29,814 nucleotides of DNA from a virus: positions 1 through 29,814 of the IMG/VR virus record IMGVR_UViG_3300044642_000320; one strand, given 5' to 3'. The notes beneath the pieces were generated by a model that saw only the letters and a program-made list of their open reading frames with translations, searched no databases and was not told the DNA's origin. Positions 8,162 through 16,582 of the stretch are shown one piece after another; position 1 is the stretch's first letter, and each line of letters starts with the position of its first letter. Position numbers and translations under genes: made by a program.

Positions 8162-8735
8162 TTGGAAAGACATTGGTAAGCCAAAAAGGTTTATGTCAAT
8201 AGATGCTTCTTCTACATCTGCTGCATTTGCAATATTTGAAAATAATGAGTTGGTTAAATTTGGTAAAGTTAATTTTACTGGAAACGATCATTATAAAAAA
8301 GCTGGAGATGCTTGTAAAAAACTTACTCCACTGTTCAAAGAGTTTAATGTTGAAGCAGTTGTAATTGAAAATACTATCTTTGCAAACTCTCCAAAAACAT
8401 CAATGCAATTAGCTCTTGCACAAGGGGCTATCGTAAGTGCAGCCTACATTAATGGAGTAAAAGATATATACCCATGTGTACCAGTTGCCTGGCAAAACTG
8501 GATTGGAAACAAGGTTTTAACAAAAGATGAAAAGCTTGAACTAAGAAAAGAAACTCCTGGAAAGTCAGACTCTTGGTACAAGGGGAAAGAAAGAGAGTTT
8601 AGAAAAAATAGAACTATCAGACTTGTCAATATAGAGTTTATGACTGATGTAGATGACAATGATGTTGCAGATGCAATAGCTATTGGATGGTATGCAACAA
8701 ATAACTGGAATAAGATTACTAAACTTGACTTATAA
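8148..8735 (+). CDS. RuvC-like Holliday junction resolvase
   Basis: A 195-aa RNase H-fold nuclease. Catalytic acidic residues are placed as in RuvC: D19 in MSIDASST, E74 in VVIENTIF, and D172/D175 in DNDVADAIAIGWYA, which resembles the last helix of RuvC resolvases. It would resolve recombination junctions before packaging. ATG 8148 is preferred over TTG 8142 because AAAAGGA at 8131-8137 gives good spacing. The window thus holds two resolvase-type nucleases (this and 6503-6802) of unrelated folds. Confidence 0.75.
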   Translation: MSKPSWKDIGKPKRFMSIDASSTSAAFAIFENNELVKFGKVNFTGNDHYKKAGDACKKLTPLFKEFNVEAVVIENTIFANSPKTSMQLALAQGAIVSAAYINGVKDIYPCVPVAWQNWIGNKVLTKDEKLELRKETPGKSDSWYKGKEREFRKNRTIRLVNIEFMTDVDDNDVADAIAIGWYATNNWNKITKLDL

Positions 8736-8751
8736 AGGATATAATGATATT

Positions 8752-8904
8752 ATGAAAATGTACACTAATGAAAATTGGCTAAGAAAAAGATTTTTAATGG
8801 ACAAGAAAACACCAGAAGATATTGCAAAAGAGTGTGGAGTTTCTGTTGAAACTGTTTATGTCTATCTTGGCAAGTTTGGACTGAGAAAGAGTAGAAGGAA
8901 ATAA
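8752..8904 (+). CDS. Small helix-turn-helix protein, 50 aa
   Basis: The protein is almost only a DNA-binding HTH: TPEDIAKECGVSVETVYVYLGKFGLRK at about 20-46, with the usual A-x3-G-V-S turn. A longer frame opens at TTG 8683 inside the previous gene, but AAAGGA at 8734-8739 points to ATG 8752. Likely a small phage regulator or terminase-accessory protein. It overlaps the next start (TAATG). Confidence 0.65.
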   Translation: MKMYTNENWLRKRFLMDKKTPEDIAKECGVSVETVYVYLGKFGLRKSRRK

Positions 8905-9239
8905 TGGCTGAATATCCATCAGAAGCATTCTTTGCAAACAAGAATGAAGATAAGATTAAAAAGATTCTTGAACTTTCTAAAACTGCACCAGCTGGATACA
9001 ATATCCTTGCTGCCTGTTTAGAAATTACAGAGATGCTACTAGAAAAAAATGTGGCATATGGAAATTCTGCCCTAAACCCTATTCGTATCTTTAGTAATGC
9101 AGACGATATGGAACAATTGAATGTTCGCATTGATGATAAGTTAAATAGAATTAAAAATAAAAAGTTGTATGCAGGAGACAATGACGAAGACGATCTAATT
9201 GGATACTTGTTGCTAAAGAAGGCTAAAAAGCGTGGCTAA
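8904..9239 (+). CDS. Nucleotide-modification-associated (Nmad1/DUF1599)-like protein
   Basis: A 111-aa protein with the pattern LLEKNVAYGNSALNPIRIF near 49-67 followed by DDKLNRIKN near 77-85 and GDNDEDDLIGYLLL near 91-104. This resembles the short helical domain named Nmad1/DUF1599, found in phages and associated by others with nucleotide-modification systems. The metal-binding-like acidic patch and the MazG-like helical layout are visible, but a precise activity cannot be assigned. Overlaps the preceding stop and the next GTG start by a few bases. Confidence 0.5.
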   Translation: MAEYPSEAFFANKNEDKIKKILELSKTAPAGYNILAACLEITEMLLEKNVAYGNSALNPIRIFSNADDMEQLNVRIDDKLNRIKNKKLYAGDNDEDDLIGYLLLKKAKKRG

Positions 9240-9519
9240 AAGAAAAATAACTTATTTAGATAGGTTTGAAAGAAAGTTCTCAATGATTACTGAGAGTGGT
9301 CATGAAGTAAGTAAGGGTGACTTAATTAAGATTACTGGGGAGTATGGGGCTATCTTTAAGTTTCAATGTCTAGTCAAAAATCCCGAAAATGGTGTAGAAT
9401 GGATAGACTGCTTTCAAATGCTGAAGGATATGTCTGGACCAACTAGGTCTTTTTATCCTGACAGGGTTAAGGCAGTAAAGAAGAGAGGTAAGCGTGTCAA
9501 GCGAAGCAGCGTTAGTTAA
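9232..9519 (+). CDS. Small basic beta-rich protein of unknown function
   Basis: A 95-aa protein, very basic at both ends (MAKRKITY and KAVKKRGKRVKRS). The middle reads like a small beta barrel, with a FKFQCLVKNPENGVEWIDCFQ strand pair. No named family was recognised. The GTG start overlaps the previous gene by 8 bases, and its end overlaps the terminase small-subunit candidate by 26 bases, so it is expressed together with packaging genes. Confidence 0.6.
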   Translation: MAKRKITYLDRFERKFSMITESGHEVSKGDLIKITGEYGAIFKFQCLVKNPENGVEWIDCFQMLKDMSGPTRSFYPDRVKAVKKRGKRVKRSSVS

Positions 9520-10018
9520 TCATTTAGATCTTGTTAACAAGGTTGCATCAGAGTACCTAAAAGGTTCAGATGCCTCAGAGATTGCAAAAATTTTAAGCCT
9601 TCCAAGAGCAAAAGTTACAGAGCTACTTACTGACTGGAGAGTTATGGCTGCAAACAACCAGGCTATCCATGCTCGTGCAAAAGAAGCTCTTGCTGGTGCA
9701 GACCAACATTACTCCTCGCTAATTAAAAAAGCTTATGAAGTTATTGACTCTGCAGATCAAACTGCAAATCTAACTGCTAAGACAACATCTATTAAACTTA
9801 TCGCTGATATTGAAAGCAAAAGACTTGAGATGTTACAGAAGGCTGGACTCTTAGACAATCAAGAGTTGGCAGACGAACTTTTAGAAACAGAAAGAAAACA
9901 AGAAATACTTATAAATATTCTTAAAGAAGTAACTTCATCCTGCGACTCTTGTAGACCAAAAGTTTTAACAAAACTTTCTCAAGTTAATGAGGGTGGGGTA
10001 GTTGTAATTGACAATTGA
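9494..10018 (+). CDS. Terminase small subunit candidate
   Basis: A 174-aa protein immediately before the large terminase subunit. The N-terminus has an HTH-like segment (SDASEIAKILSLPRAKVTELL, about 24-44), as expected for recognition of phage DNA ends. A long helical region follows (IADIESKRLEMLQKAGLLDNQELADELLETERKQEIL), suited to the oligomerisation helices of small terminases. Start is GTG with AGAGAGG 5-11 bases upstream. Function is inferred from position and architecture; sequence identity of this family is always low. Confidence 0.6.
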   Translation: MSSEAALVNHLDLVNKVASEYLKGSDASEIAKILSLPRAKVTELLTDWRVMAANNQAIHARAKEALAGADQHYSSLIKKAYEVIDSADQTANLTAKTTSIKLIADIESKRLEMLQKAGLLDNQELADELLETERKQEILINILKEVTSSCDSCRPKVLTKLSQVNEGGVVVIDN

Positions 10019-11420
10019 TATTAGTGACTTTATGGAGGCTCTTGATGAGTCCCCATTTTCAGAAACCCCAGTAGATGTTGTAACATTTGTTACAGGTGAG
10101 AAATATTTAAATCAACCACAGTTGTCAGAGTATCAGTATACTCTTGTTGAGTGCATGAGCCAAATTTATCAAGAAAAAGATTTGATTAGATTTATGGGTG
10201 AATCTGCAGGTAAAGAACATTATAAAAAATATACTAAGAGTGAAATTATAATGCAACTTGGAAAAGGTAGCGGAAAAGATTACACATCTACAGTTGGTTG
10301 TTCTTATTTAGTTTACAAGCTATTGTGTTTAAAAGACCCGTCAAGATATTTTGGTAAGCCATCTAATGATGCTATTGATATTATGAATGTTGCTATCAAT
10401 GCTCAACAAGCAAAGAATGTTTTCTTTAAAGGATTTAGAAGTAAGATAGAGGGGTCTCCCTGGTTTGCAGGAAAGTTTTCTCCACCAAAAATTGATAGCA
10501 TTGAATTTGATAAAGCTATTACCGTATATTCTGGTCACTCAGAAAGAGAATCTGCTGAAGGTCTAAACTTAATGCTTGCAATTCTTGATGAGATTTCTGG
10601 ATTTGCAATGGAGTCTGCAAGTGGAAATGATCACGCCAAAACTGCTGACAATATTTATAAAGCATTCCGTGGATCTGTTGACTCTCGCTTTCCAGACTTT
10701 GGCAAGGTAGTTCTTCTTTCATTCCCTCGTTTTAAAGGTGACTTTATTTCAACAAGGTATGAAGATGTTATTGCAGAAAAAGAAACTATTGTAAGATCGC
10801 ACGAGTTTATTTTAAACCCAGCACTATCAGAAGATGATCCACAAAATAAGTTTACTGTGGAGTGGGACGAAGATCATATCAATTCCTATAAACTTCCAGG
10901 AGTCTTTGCACTTAAAAGACCAACTTGGGAGATTAATCCTACAAGAAAGATTGAAGATTTTAAATTAGCTTTCTTTACAGATATGCCAGATGCACTAATG
11001 CGTTTTGCCTGTATGCCAACTACATCCTCTGATGCTTTCTTTAAAAATAGAGAAAAGCTCGGAATGGCATTTAAAAAGCATAACCCTATTGATGTTGGTA
11101 AAAGAATAGAAGAATCATTCCAACCAGATCCTGAAGTAACATACTATGTCCACGCTGACCTGGCACAAAAGCACGATAAGTGTGCCGTGTCTATTGCTCA
11201 CATTGATAAGTGGGTAAGTCTACAATCGTTTAATGATTACCAGCAAATTGTTCCCTTTGTTGTGGTTGATGCAATTGTTTACTGGGAACCTAAAAAAGAA
11301 GGTCCAGTAGATTTATCAGAAGTGAAAAATTGGATTATTAATTTAAGAAGACTTGGATTTAATCTTGGCTTAGTAACTTTTGACCGATGGAACTCTTTTG
11401 ATTCAAAGAGACCTAAGTAG
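10008..11420 (+). CDS. Terminase large subunit, ATPase and first part of nuclease domain
   Basis: The packaging motor protein. Walker A is GKGSGKD at 85-91; Walker B is LAILDEIS ending near 197. The RNase H-like nuclease domain starts with YYVHADLAQKHDKCAVS (first catalytic Asp) and continues to LVTFDRWNSFD (second Asp region). The frame then stops at 11418-11420 after SKRPK, far short of the normal end. The missing part, including the last catalytic Asp, is encoded in another frame just downstream. Start is TTG 10008 overlapping the upstream stop; ATG 10032 is an alternative. The break may be a programmed frameshift, a true mutation or an assembly error. Confidence 0.85.
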   Translation: MTIDISDFMEALDESPFSETPVDVVTFVTGEKYLNQPQLSEYQYTLVECMSQIYQEKDLIRFMGESAGKEHYKKYTKSEIIMQLGKGSGKDYTSTVGCSYLVYKLLCLKDPSRYFGKPSNDAIDIMNVAINAQQAKNVFFKGFRSKIEGSPWFAGKFSPPKIDSIEFDKAITVYSGHSERESAEGLNLMLAILDEISGFAMESASGNDHAKTADNIYKAFRGSVDSRFPDFGKVVLLSFPRFKGDFISTRYEDVIAEKETIVRSHEFILNPALSEDDPQNKFTVEWDEDHINSYKLPGVFALKRPTWEINPTRKIEDFKLAFFTDMPDALMRFACMPTTSSDAFFKNREKLGMAFKKHNPIDVGKRIEESFQPDPEVTYYVHADLAQKHDKCAVSIAHIDKWVSLQSFNDYQQIVPFVVVDAIVYWEPKKEGPVDLSEVKNWIINLRRLGFNLGLVTFDRWNSFDSKRPK

Positions 11421-11790
11421 TGTGGGCATAAAAACAGAAACACTATCTGTGGCTAAGAAACACTATGAAGATCTTTCTATGCTTGTTTATGAAGAAAGAA
11501 TAGTTTTACCTCAAATAGATTTATTACTTGAGGAAATGCAGGAACTTAGAATTATGAATAATAATAGGGTAGACCACCCTAGAAAGAAGTCTAAGGACCT
11601 TGCAGACGCTATGTGTGGATCTGTATATAATGCAATCAGCCATACAAGAAGAGAAAAAATTCAGGAAGTAGAAATTCATACCTATCAATCTCGTCCCAAA
11701 GTTGACAAGGATGATAGTAAAATGGTAAAATCTAAACCTGAGATGACAGAAGATATCAAAGAGTATCTTATGAATTTTAATTTAATTTAG
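11380..11790 (+). CDS. Terminase large subunit, C-terminal nuclease part in a shifted frame
   Basis: This frame continues the terminase nuclease domain: IQRDLSSVGIKTETLSVAKKHYEDL matches what normally follows the DRWNSFD motif, and KKSKDLADAMCGSVYNA near the middle holds the last catalytic Asp. The frame differs by +1 (or -2) from the upstream half. Re-reading two bases at GAT-TCAAAG (near 11397-11402) would give a natural join FD-IQRDL, so loss of two bases, or a shift there, best restores the protein. A TTG at 11380 could start it separately, but no ribosome-binding site is apparent, and a lone C-terminal piece would not be a nuclease. Confidence 0.75.
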   Translation: MTDGTLLIQRDLSSVGIKTETLSVAKKHYEDLSMLVYEERIVLPQIDLLLEEMQELRIMNNNRVDHPRKKSKDLADAMCGSVYNAISHTRREKIQEVEIHTYQSRPKVDKDDSKMVKSKPEMTEDIKEYLMNFNLI

Positions 11791-11806
11791 TAGAAATGGA
11801 AAAATA

Positions 11807-12820
11807 ATGAGTAAAAGAGTTCTTTTAACAGGTGCAAGTGGTTTTGTTGGAAGCCATGTGCTTAGACACTTGCTGGTGAATACAGATTGGTTTATAGTTT
11901 GTCCAACAACATTTACACACAAAGGTTTAACAGATAGAATTAATGTTGCATGTGACGACTTCCCCGATGCTTACAAGCGTATTAAAGTAATTAAGACAGA
12001 CCTTACTGCTCCAATTTCTCCAGTAACATCCCATGCGTTTGGTCAAATTGATTATGTGATTAACGTAGCAAGTGAAAGTCATGTTGATAGAAGTATTGAA
12101 GAGCCAACTCCATTTATTCTAAATAACGTTTCTTTAATTTGTAATATACTTGACTGGGCAAGAGTTGCAAAGCCAGAAAAGTTTTTGCATATTTCAACTG
12201 ATGAGGTTTATGGTCCAGCTCCAAAAGGACATTCTCATAAAGAGTGGGTAGACCAGTACTTTCCGAGCAACCCATACTCTGCTTCTAAAGCAGCACAAGA
12301 AAGCATTGCGTTTTCATATTGGAGAACCTATGGAGTTCCAATTGCAATTACAAACACTATGAACATTATTGGTGAGACTCAGGACACTGAAAAGTTTATG
12401 CCAATGGTAATTAAAAAAGTTCTTAATGGAGAAACCATGAAGATCCATGCATCATCAGAAGGTGAGATTGGAAGTCGTTTTTACTTACATGCTAGAAATC
12501 AGGCAGACGGTCTTTTGCATGTTCTTAAGCAACATTTCCCAGCTTATGGAGAATCTGATGTACCAGCAAAGTTTCACATTGTTGGCGAAAGAGAAGTGGA
12601 TAACTTGGAAATGGCTCAAATGATTGCTTCAGCAGTTGGAAAGCCATTGCGTTACGAGTTAGAAGATTTCCACTCATCACGCCCAGGGCATGACTTACGT
12701 TATGCTTTAGACGGAAAAAAGATTGCTGACACTGGCTGGGTATCCCCAATGCCACTAGAAGAGTCAATTAGAAAAACTGTTGAATGGACTTTAAGCCATC
12801 CAGAATGGCTAAGTTTGTGA
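11807..12820 (+). CDS. NAD-dependent sugar-nucleotide dehydratase, RmlB-like
   Basis: A 337-aa short-chain dehydrogenase/reductase of the extended type. Evidence: LLTGASGFVGSHVLR at 6-20 (NAD-binding GxxGxxG), STDEVYGP near 125-132, and YSASKAAQES with the catalytic Tyr-x3-Lys. STDEVYGP and the flanking order match dTDP-glucose 4,6-dehydratase (RmlB) most closely. It would make a 4-keto-6-deoxy sugar nucleotide. It follows the terminase by 16 bases and is 8 kb from the glycosylation operon at 20.9-24.8 kb, which may use its product. Confidence 0.75.
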   Translation: MSKRVLLTGASGFVGSHVLRHLLVNTDWFIVCPTTFTHKGLTDRINVACDDFPDAYKRIKVIKTDLTAPISPVTSHAFGQIDYVINVASESHVDRSIEEPTPFILNNVSLICNILDWARVAKPEKFLHISTDEVYGPAPKGHSHKEWVDQYFPSNPYSASKAAQESIAFSYWRTYGVPIAITNTMNIIGETQDTEKFMPMVIKKVLNGETMKIHASSEGEIGSRFYLHARNQADGLLHVLKQHFPAYGESDVPAKFHIVGEREVDNLEMAQMIASAVGKPLRYELEDFHSSRPGHDLRYALDGKKIADTGWVSPMPLEESIRKTVEWTLSHPEWLSL

Positions 12821-13848
12821 AAGAATATTTAGCAAATAACTATATTTGTTTTGACGATATTCTTATGGTTCCACAATACTCAGAAGTTGTAAGCAGATCA
12901 CTTGTAGATCTAAAAATGCATATTGGTGGAAGTTCTTGTCTAGACTTTCCAGTAATTGCATCCCCTATGGACACTGTTTGTGAAAAAGATATGGCAATTG
13001 CAATTGCTGAATCTGGTGGTATTGGAATTATTCATAGATTTATGTCAGCAAAAAAGCAAATAAAAATGGTTGAAGAAGTTCATAGCCATAATTATCTTGG
13101 ACTTCCTGTTGGTGCAGCATTGTCAACTACTTTTGTTGAAGAGCATGTTGATAAGTTAATTAAATCAGGAGCATCAATGCTTTTAATTGATACTGCTAAT
13201 GGTCATAGTAAAATGGCAATTGATGCAGTTGTAAGATTAAAAAATATTGTAGGAGATAGTGTTCATATTATGGCTGGTAATGTTGCAACAATAGAGGGGT
13301 ATATTGCTTTAGATGTTGCAGGTGCTGATTCTATCAGAGTTGGTATTGGTGGCGGTAGCATGTGTACCACGAGACTCGTATCTGGTCATGGTATTCCAAC
13401 ACTATCTTCAATTATAAACGTTCGAGAAGCAAAAGATAAGTTTGGCTTAAAGGCTGGAATTGTTGCAGATGGTGGAATTAGAAATACTGGAGACATAATT
13501 AAAGCATTCGCAGCAGGAGCAGATTCCGTAATGCTTGGATCAATGTTGGCTGGCACTGACGAATCTCCAGGGTCTTTACATTTTAAAGGTGATAAAAAAT
13601 TTAAAGCATTTAGAGGAATGGCTAGTAAAGAAGCTAATAAAGATAAAGATATTGCAGTTGCAGAAGGAGTCTCTACAATGATTCCATACAAGGGATCTGT
13701 GAAAGATATTTTTAAAGATATTAAAGGTGGTATTGGAAGTGGATGCTCTTATACTGGAGTAGACTTTCTTTGTAATTTATATCAAGAATCCATGTACACA
13801 AGGGTGTCACCATTAACTGTAAAGGAGTCGTTGCCTCATGGAAGATAA
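12817..13848 (+). CDS. IMP dehydrogenase/GMP reductase family protein without CBS domains
   Basis: A TIM-barrel purine enzyme of about 343 aa. N-terminal [42 protein letters not shown], and the catalytic loop [11 protein letters not shown] (nucleophilic Cys near residue 183) are visible. The front half looks like IMPDH (GGIGxIHR), but the enzyme lacks the two CBS domains usual in GuaB, and the flap [11 protein letters not shown] is closer to the short GMP-reductase form. It could make XMP for GTP supply or reduce GMP to IMP. The start could be ATG 12784, ATG 12805 or GTG 12817; GTG was chosen because it overlaps the previous stop (GTGA) and begins just before the conserved fold. Confidence 0.75.
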   Translation: MKEYLANNYICFDDILMVPQYSEVVSRSLVDLKMHIGGSSCLDFPVIASPMDTVCEKDMAIAIAESGGIGIIHRFMSAKKQIKMVEEVHSHNYLGLPVGAALSTTFVEEHVDKLIKSGASMLLIDTANGHSKMAIDAVVRLKNIVGDSVHIMAGNVATIEGYIALDVAGADSIRVGIGGGSMCTTRLVSGHGIPTLSSIINVREAKDKFGLKAGIVADGGIRNTGDIIKAFAAGADSVMLGSMLAGTDESPGSLHFKGDKKFKAFRGMASKEANKDKDIAVAEGVSTMIPYKGSVKDIFKDIKGGIGSGCSYTGVDFLCNLYQESMYTRVSPLTVKESLPHGR

Positions 13849-14197
13849 TGAAGAAATGAGTAGCGAAGAATTATCAGAAATGATTGAGTATCTTATTGAA
13901 ATAGGTGCTATGGAAATTATGGGGTATGATTCTATATCAGATCAGTTTACATATAAAGTTACTTCAAAATGTAAAGAACTTTATCCAGAACTTTATTATG
14001 CACATTATGAAGCCGTTGGAGAAATGGCTAGTCAGTTGTGGATGAAAGATGTTATAGACATAGTATTTACTGAAGGACAAACAATTGTTGGAGTTACTCC
14101 AGAACAGGTAAAATCTATAAAAGAAAATATTAACACTTTTACTGATGATGAAAGATTTTTTCTTGAAACACTTCTTGCACATTATGACCAAAGATAA
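13838..14197 (+). CDS. Acidic protein of unknown function, 119 aa
   Basis: A strongly acidic N-terminus ([21 protein letters not shown]) leads into a helix-strand pattern (GAMEIMGYDSISDQFTYKVTSK) that could be a winged-helix-like unit. Acidic helices follow. No enzyme motif is visible. AAAGGAGT lies 11 bases before ATG. It overlaps the purine enzyme by 11 bases and ends 15 bases before the next gene, with a promoter in between. Confidence 0.65.
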   Translation: MEDNEEMSSEELSEMIEYLIEIGAMEIMGYDSISDQFTYKVTSKCKELYPELYYAHYEAVGEMASQLWMKDVIDIVFTEGQTIVGVTPEQVKSIKENINTFTDDERFFLETLLAHYDQR

Positions 14198-14205
14198 GAT
14201 ATAAT
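14175..14205 (+). promoter_or_regulatory. Promoter giving a leaderless transcript for the 439-aa protein
   Basis: TTGCAC (14175-14180), a 19-base spacer and a perfect TATAAT (14200-14205). The ATG at 14213 is 7 bases after the -10 box, so transcription would begin at or next to the start codon. No Shine-Dalgarno precedes this ATG, which fits a leaderless mRNA as is common in actinobacteria. Confidence 0.6.
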
Positions 14206-14212
14206 AGTAGTT

Positions 14213-15532
14213 ATGGATGTCATTAAATCAGCAGAATGGGAAGGCGAACCCCTTTACAACATGCTTTCAGAAGATGAAAAAGCCTTTGCAGATTCATTAT
14301 TAAAATTAACAGAAGAGCTTGGACCACTAGATCAGTCAGAAGGTATCTGGATTGGTTATGAAGATGGTTCTACAAATCAAAATGCTTCTATTGGTGTTAA
14401 GTGTGGAAACTGTGCACTTCATAAATCTGCAGTTGCTTGTGCAATTATCTCACAACAAATTGAAGAAGAAGGTGCTTGCAGACTTGCAGTAATACCAGAT
14501 GGCTATGTAAATTCTGATATGAAAAATTCTGGAGAAGAGTTTGAAGAAATGATTCCTGAAATGTCAAAAGCAGATTCAGTTAGAGTTGGTCAAATGGTTT
14601 CTTGGAATTCTAGCGGTGGAACTGCAAGAGGAAAAGTTGTAAGAGTTGTTAGAAATGGTTCTATTAATGTTCCTAATTCTGATTTTACAATTACAGGAAC
14701 TCCAGATAATCCAGCAGCACTTATTAGAATTTATAGAGACGGAAAGCCAACAGAAACCTTGGTTGGTCACAGGGTAGAAACTCTAAGGGTGTCAACTTCA
14801 AAATCACACCATGATGATGTTATTGGAAATGATGATGTTCCAAATACAAGAGCTGACTCAATAGAAGATTGTGATGATAAAAATTGTCCACAACATTCAA
14901 TGGGTAAAAAAGACTACTCTGACAAAGAAAGACAGATGTTAGCTCGTAGAGATATGGCTTTGCCTGACGGATCTTTTCCAATTGTTACTGCAGCAGATTT
15001 AAGTAATGCAGTCCAAGCAGTTGGTCGTGCATCAAATTACGCAAGGGCTCGTAATCACATCATAAGAAGAGCTGAAGCACTTAACAGAACCGATTTACTT
15101 CCAGAAGAATGGAAGCCAAAGTCTGCAAGAAAAGATTTTAGTGTAGAAAAAAGAGATGTTTCGGACATTGATTTAAAACCAACTGAATCTATGGCTAACA
15201 ATGCTAGAAGAGGTCTTGAACTTAGAGCAAAGTTTGGTAGAGGTGGAACTGCAGTAGGAGTTGCTCGTGCTCGTGATCTAGTTAATGGCAGAGATCTTAG
15301 CCCTGAAACAGTTGCTAGAATGTATTCATTTTTTTCAAGACACGAAGTAGACAAGCAGGGTAAGGATTGGGACAATGCAGAACGTCCATCAAATGGAAAG
15401 ATAGCCTGGCTACTTTGGGGTGGAGACTCTGGGTTTGCTTGGTCAACACAAAAATGGAAAGCAATCCAAAATGCAAGAGCATCCAAATCAGATGACACTT
15501 GGACAGATTCACCATTTTCTTTTTATAAATAA
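14213..15532 (+). CDS. Mosaic structural-region protein with Tudor-like domain, 439 aa
   Basis: At least three parts are visible. Residues about 60-105 hold a Cys motif (VKCGNCALH ... GACRLAVIP). Residues about 123-195 (VRVGQMVSWNSSGGTARGKVVRVV ... LVGHRVETLRV) match the small Tudor-like DUF2945 fold. The C-terminal part (MANNARRGLELRAKFGRGGTAVGVARARDL ... KIAWLLWGGDSGFAW) is a module common in phage head-region proteins. A Cys/His/Asp-rich linker (DCDDKNCPQHSMG) lies between. It may be a capsid-associated or head-maturation-linked protein, but no protease residues were recognised. It has its own promoter, which fits a structural protein needed in quantity. Confidence 0.6.
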   Translation: MDVIKSAEWEGEPLYNMLSEDEKAFADSLLKLTEELGPLDQSEGIWIGYEDGSTNQNASIGVKCGNCALHKSAVACAIISQQIEEEGACRLAVIPDGYVNSDMKNSGEEFEEMIPEMSKADSVRVGQMVSWNSSGGTARGKVVRVVRNGSINVPNSDFTITGTPDNPAALIRIYRDGKPTETLVGHRVETLRVSTSKSHHDDVIGNDDVPNTRADSIEDCDDKNCPQHSMGKKDYSDKERQMLARRDMALPDGSFPIVTAADLSNAVQAVGRASNYARARNHIIRRAEALNRTDLLPEEWKPKSARKDFSVEKRDVSDIDLKPTESMANNARRGLELRAKFGRGGTAVGVARARDLVNGRDLSPETVARMYSFFSRHEVDKQGKDWDNAERPSNGKIAWLLWGGDSGFAWSTQKWKAIQNARASKSDDTWTDSPFSFYK

Positions 15533-15543
15533 TAGGAGGCTAT

Positions 15544-15906
15544 ATGCAAAAGTTATCTCCCTTACAAAGAATATCAGCATGTTTGATTGGTATAAACTTT
15601 TTTGCAATAAACCTATTTATTACAATATTTTCTTTGATTCAAAAGAATAAAGAAGACGACCTACTAATTTCTTTTAAAGGATTTTTTAGAAAAAGTCAGC
15701 TATGTAAAATTTTAGATGAGGGGACTGTAAGGGTTGCCATTCAGGATAATAGTGCATACTGGGTTATAGACAATATTCTATATAAAGCAAATATTGGCAA
15801 GGATGGAAGAATTCTTAATGAGAATGCTGAAAGAGTAGACGTTTTTGACCTTTCCGAAAAAGAAGTAAACAATCTTCTTTCAATAATTGATACCATAAGT
15901 AGCTAG
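15544..15906 (+). CDS. Single-span membrane protein of unknown function
   Basis: A 120-aa protein with an N-terminal hydrophobic span (SACLIGINFFAINLFITIF, about 11-29). A soluble domain rich in beta strands follows (GTVRVAIQDNSAYWVIDNILYKA). With AGGAGG 5 bases before ATG it has one of the best ribosome-binding sites here. No family was recognised; a membrane-anchored phage protein is all that can be supported. Confidence 0.6.
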   Translation: MQKLSPLQRISACLIGINFFAINLFITIFSLIQKNKEDDLLISFKGFFRKSQLCKILDEGTVRVAIQDNSAYWVIDNILYKANIGKDGRILNENAERVDVFDLSEKEVNNLLSIIDTISS

Positions 15907-15913
15907 TTTAAAG

Positions 15914-15942
15914 TTGACATTTGTCAGATAAAAATGTATAAT
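15914..15942 (+). promoter_or_regulatory. Consensus sigma70 promoter
   Basis: A perfect TTGACA (15914-15919), a 17-base spacer and a perfect TATAAT (15937-15942). It drives the block of small genes that starts with the SLOG-like protein at 15968, whose ribosome-binding site AAAAGG is at 15955-15960. A host housekeeping sigma factor should recognise it without phage help, suggesting early expression. Confidence 0.8.
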
Positions 15943-15967
15943 AGTATTTAATAGAAAAGGATTTACC

Positions 15968-16318
15968 ATGGTTATTGTAGTTGAGGGAACAAAAGAGTTC
16001 TCTGATTATGAAATATTTATGAGAGCAATGACAGTAGCTTTGTCAACTCCAAATGAAAATAATCAAATACAAGTGTGGAGTCTTGGACCACATAAGATTA
16101 ATAATTTTACTGCAGCATTTTGTAACTCTGCAGAAAACTATTTAAAGCAAAAAGGTTTTAAGGTTTCTTTTTCTAAAATAAATGAACAATGGGTAAAGCA
16201 AAATGTAGAGCATGTTACATACTATGCATACTTTAGTTTGCCAAAAGAGCCATTGTCAAAGTTTGCTACATACATGGAACATCAGGAAGATGTTGAGATG
16301 GGAATATTTAGGTATTAA
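15968..16318 (+). CDS. SLOG/YspA-like Rossmann-fold protein
   Basis: A 116-aa protein with the outline of the small SLOG (DprA/YspA-related) proteins: VIVVEGTKEFSDYEIFMRAMTVAL at 2-25 (strand plus helix of the Rossmann fold), IQVWSLGPHKINNFTAAFCNSAENYLKQKG at about 34-63 and a final VEHVTYYAYF strand. The glycine-rich nucleotide site of the family is largely degenerate here. SLOG proteins bind nucleotide-derived signals, but the role in phages is not settled. It is first in a promoter-led operon. Confidence 0.5.
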   Translation: MVIVVEGTKEFSDYEIFMRAMTVALSTPNENNQIQVWSLGPHKINNFTAAFCNSAENYLKQKGFKVSFSKINEQWVKQNVEHVTYYAYFSLPKEPLSKFATYMEHQEDVEMGIFRY

Positions 16319-16582
16319 ATGAGTTTAACAGCATGGTCTTTAATAATTTTTGCATCGTATAGTCTATTCTATCTGTCAATGCTTTTAGCAGTAACTCTAA
16401 AAACAAGTGTAGCAAAGATAGCTGCTATGGTTGTATGTTGGATAGTTTATCAAGTAGTTACTTTGTGGTATGGTATTGCTACAGATCAAATAGGATTTAT
16501 TTTAATGTTTATATTCCAATTTATTGTTACAATTTTAACAGTAATTATTAGTACAGAAAGATCTATGAATGAAAGTATCTGA
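16319..16582 (+). CDS. Small membrane protein with about three transmembrane helices
   Basis: An 87-aa, very hydrophobic protein. Segments at about 5-25 (AWSLIIFASYSLFYLSMLLA), 31-51 and 57-79 look like membrane helices, ending in a short charged tail (TERSMNESI). It starts directly at the previous stop codon. It could be a holin-like or inner-membrane interference protein, but position far from the lysis genes argues against holin. Confidence 0.6.
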   Translation: MSLTAWSLIIFASYSLFYLSMLLAVTLKTSVAKIAAMVVCWIVYQVVTLWYGIATDQIGFILMFIFQFIVTILTVIISTERSMNESI

